Source: Chlamydiia bacterium
GTDB taxonomy: Bacteria; Chlamydiota; Chlamydiia; Chlamydiales; FEN-1388
Assembly: GCA_003170575.1 (NCBI GenBank)
Contig: PMZB01000213.1
Span: forward strand, 1-6,885
Length of the DNA: 6,885 nucleotides
Reading direction: 5' to 3'
In this document: in pieces, positions 5,588 to 6,885 of the stretch
Layout of the letters: each line of letters opens with the position of its first letter
Numbering within the stretch: position 1 is the stretch's first letter
The notes under the pieces: generated by a model
Database searches by the model: none
What the model saw: the letters and a program-made list of their open reading frames with translations, nothing else
Told to the model about the DNA's origin: nothing
Position numbers and translations under genes: made by a program

Positions 5588-6115
5588 ATGACAGAGGAAG
5601 CTCAACAGATCGCAGACATTCCTGTTCCTGCAGGAGTAACAATCAGGTATACAGTCCCGCAAGATGGAGAAGCATTGAAGAAATGGCTTTCAGACCCCAC
5701 TGTGAGGGATGCTTTTCCAATGGATGGGGAAAGCGAAATTGATGACGCAGTCCGCAGATGGGTCTCTTTTTCCCGCATACGGTCAAGTTTGACTTTAGAA
5801 GCAGATGGAAAGCCAATAGGCCTAGGCACATTGTATATACAAACATATAAACGGCTGCTGCATCAAACAGAGTTTGGCATCATCCTCGATGGAGACTATC
5901 GTAATCGAGGCATTGGGTCCTATCTTATAACTACCCTGATGAAGTTTGCAAAACGGCAGTTTAAAATCGAGCTTCTCCATTTGCAGGTATACGCAGGAAA
6001 TCCGGCCATTCGCTTCTATGAACGGTTTGGATTTAAAGAGTTTGGAAGGCAGAACCACTGGATCAAAGACGAAAAGAAATACGTTGGACGCGTCTTTATG
6101 GAACGGTTTCTTTAG
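5588..6115 (+). CDS. GNAT-family N-acetyltransferase
   Basis: GNAT enzymes transfer the acetyl group of acetyl-CoA to amines on small molecules or proteins. In this 175-residue cytoplasmic protein the acetyl-CoA binding signature R-x-x-G-x-G reads RNRGIG (105-110), within FGIILDGDYRNRGIGSYLI. Motif B appears as VYAGNPAIRFYERFGF (134-149), the usual GN-x-x-A-x-x-F-Y-x-x-x-G-F pattern. The N-terminal part (about 17-90) supplies the variable acceptor side, so the substrate cannot be read from the sequence. The ATG lies 5 nt after the prfB stop with no separate Shine-Dalgarno site, which suggests translation coupled to prfB. An acetyltransferase next to prfB and yebC is, from memory, the arrangement in Chlamydia (yhhY-like gene). 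RF2 itself is modified by methylation by PrmC in other bacteria, not acetylation, so a link to RF2 is speculative. The last 20 bp overlap the end of yebC on the opposite strand. Confidence 0.9.
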   Translation: MTEEAQQIADIPVPAGVTIRYTVPQDGEALKKWLSDPTVRDAFPMDGESEIDDAVRRWVSFSRIRSSLTLEADGKPIGLGTLYIQTYKRLLHQTEFGIILDGDYRNRGIGSYLITTLMKFAKRQFKIELLHLQVYAGNPAIRFYERFGFKEFGRQNHWIKDEKKYVGRVFMERFL

Positions 6116-6830
6116 TTTTCATATTATGATATACAGCGTCAACATCTTCAATGCCCTCTAGCCATTCTATGAGGGCTATATTCTTGTTTGCAGTTTCCTC
6201 ATCAACATCGATCAATGTTTTTGGAACCATTTCAATGGCAGCCTCATCTGTTGGAAAACCAAGTTTTTCTATCGCCTCTTTTACATGAAAGAGTTGCGCA
6301 GGATCTGTGGTGATAATGTACTCTTCCTCATCTGCTGAGAAATCCTCAGCCCCCGCTTCAATAGCAGCATTAAAGAGTTCCTCTTCTATAGCATGATGCT
6401 TGGAGATGAGAATCACACCTTTTCTGTCAAAATTGAAGGCTACAGCACCAGGAACAGTGACTGTTCCTCCCCGCTTATTTGTGGCAATACGTATGTCAGT
6501 TGCTATCCGGTTTTTGTTATCTGTCATGATATCCAAAATAATCCCCACACCGCCATGGCCATAGAGCTCATATTGCATCTCATGATATGCCTCTTGCTCA
6601 CCGCTTGAGGCCTTTTTTATTAATCTCTCTATATTGTCGGAGGGGTAGTTTGCAGCTTTGGCCTTCGCAACAGCAAGGCGAAGCCTGGTATTTGCCTTAG
6701 AGTCAGTACTGCCTCCAAGTTTGACTGCATTTATGATCTCCTTAGAGATTCGGGAAAATACTTTCCCTTTTTTGGCATCTGACTTTTCTTTGCGGCGTTT
6801 AATATTCGCCCATTTGCTATGTCCTGACAT
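6096..6830 (-). CDS. yebC: YebC/TACO1-family protein
   Basis: This is a 244-residue member of the YebC/PmpR/TACO1 family, full length for the group. The family signature starts at the first residue, MSGHSKWANIKRRKEKSDAK, followed by VFSRISKEI and the conserved LRLAVAKAKAANYPSDNIERLIKKA (about 50-74). YELYGHGGVGIILDIMTDNKNR (about 88-109) and the acidic C-terminal domain (EYIITTDPAQLF, IEWLEGIEDVDAVYHN) complete the three-domain layout. Members were long annotated as transcriptional regulators. Mitochondrial TACO1 and several bacterial homologues assist translation, including of proline-rich stretches, so the protein is probably ribosome-associated. That would fit its place beside prfB. The start is fixed by the conserved N-terminus, although no Shine-Dalgarno site precedes it. 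It converges on the acetyltransferase gene with a 20-bp tail overlap and no terminator hairpin between them. Confidence 0.97.
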   Translation of the reverse strand: MSGHSKWANIKRRKEKSDAKKGKVFSRISKEIINAVKLGGSTDSKANTRLRLAVAKAKAANYPSDNIERLIKKASSGEQEAYHEMQYELYGHGGVGIILDIMTDNKNRIATDIRIATNKRGGTVTVPGAVAFNFDRKGVILISKHHAIEEELFNAAIEAGAEDFSADEEEYIITTDPAQLFHVKEAIEKLGFPTDEAAIEMVPKTLIDVDEETANKNIALIEWLEGIEDVDAVYHNMKTKETVP

Positions 6831-6843
6831 GCTTAGTTCATGG

Positions 6844-6864
6844 TTGAGAGTTGAGAGTTGATAG
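6844..6864. repeat. Heptanucleotide tandem repeat upstream of yebC
   Basis: TTGAGAG occurs twice in tandem (6844-6857), followed by a third unit with one change, TTGATAG (6858-6864). It lies 13 to 34 nt upstream of the yebC ATG, where its leader or promoter should be. Only three units are present, so it may be chance, but perfect 7-mers of this kind can vary in number by slippage. Confidence 0.6.
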
Positions 6865-6885
6865 TCCTAAACCCCAAGCCGTAGT

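Overview
The window looks like chromosomal DNA of an environmental (Parachlamydia/Waddlia/Simkania-type) member of the Chlamydiae. Three things point there. A GNAT acetyltransferase gene lies between prfB and yebC, which matches the Chlamydia neighbourhood yebC / acetyltransferase / prfB as I remember it (not checked). A SycD/LcrH-type TPR chaperone indicates a type III secretion system. Two exported proteins, an S10 carboxypeptidase and a Stealth-family protein, have best-known relatives in eukaryotic lysosome or Golgi biology. The phylum call is inference. I cannot name the genus.

Layout, left to right. (1) 1-1834, + strand: a DUF167 (YggU-type) gene whose true start may lie outside the window. 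It is followed after 12 nt by a signal-peptide-bearing S10 serine carboxypeptidase with an intact Ser-Asp-His triad. (2) 1835-1970: an intergenic gap opening with a 61-nt near-perfect hairpin, then two competing stem-loops in front of the next gene. (3) 1971-3069, + strand: a two-gene unit of a SycD/LcrH-like TPR chaperone with an extra N-terminal region of about 100 residues, and a 105-residue unrecognised protein. (4) 3081-3130: a long imperfect stem-loop between convergent genes. (5) 3135-4247, - strand: an exported Stealth-family phosphotransferase-like protein. (6) 4248-4492: a divergent control region with a good extended -10 promoter. Its predicted start falls on a second, larger copy of the hairpin element from (2), with 30-bp perfectly complementary arms. 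(7) 4493-6115, + strand: prfB (release factor 2), read through a programmed +1 frameshift at an in-frame UGA, then the acetyltransferase gene. (8) 6096-6830, - strand: yebC, converging on the acetyltransferase gene with a 20-bp tail overlap.

How they work together. The right-hand part is translation housekeeping: RF2 with its self-sensing frameshift, and the ribosome-associated YebC. The left and middle parts look like host-interaction or envelope functions: two exported enzymes and a type III chaperone with a possible partner. The most unusual structure is the repeated long palindrome at 1835-1895 and 4361-4472. It looks like a small dispersed non-coding (MITE-like) element, and in one copy it would form the 5' end of the prfB mRNA. 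The most interesting protein is the secreted Stealth homologue. No tRNA, rRNA, CRISPR array, transposase or prophage gene was seen, and no gene-free stretch exceeds 300 bases.
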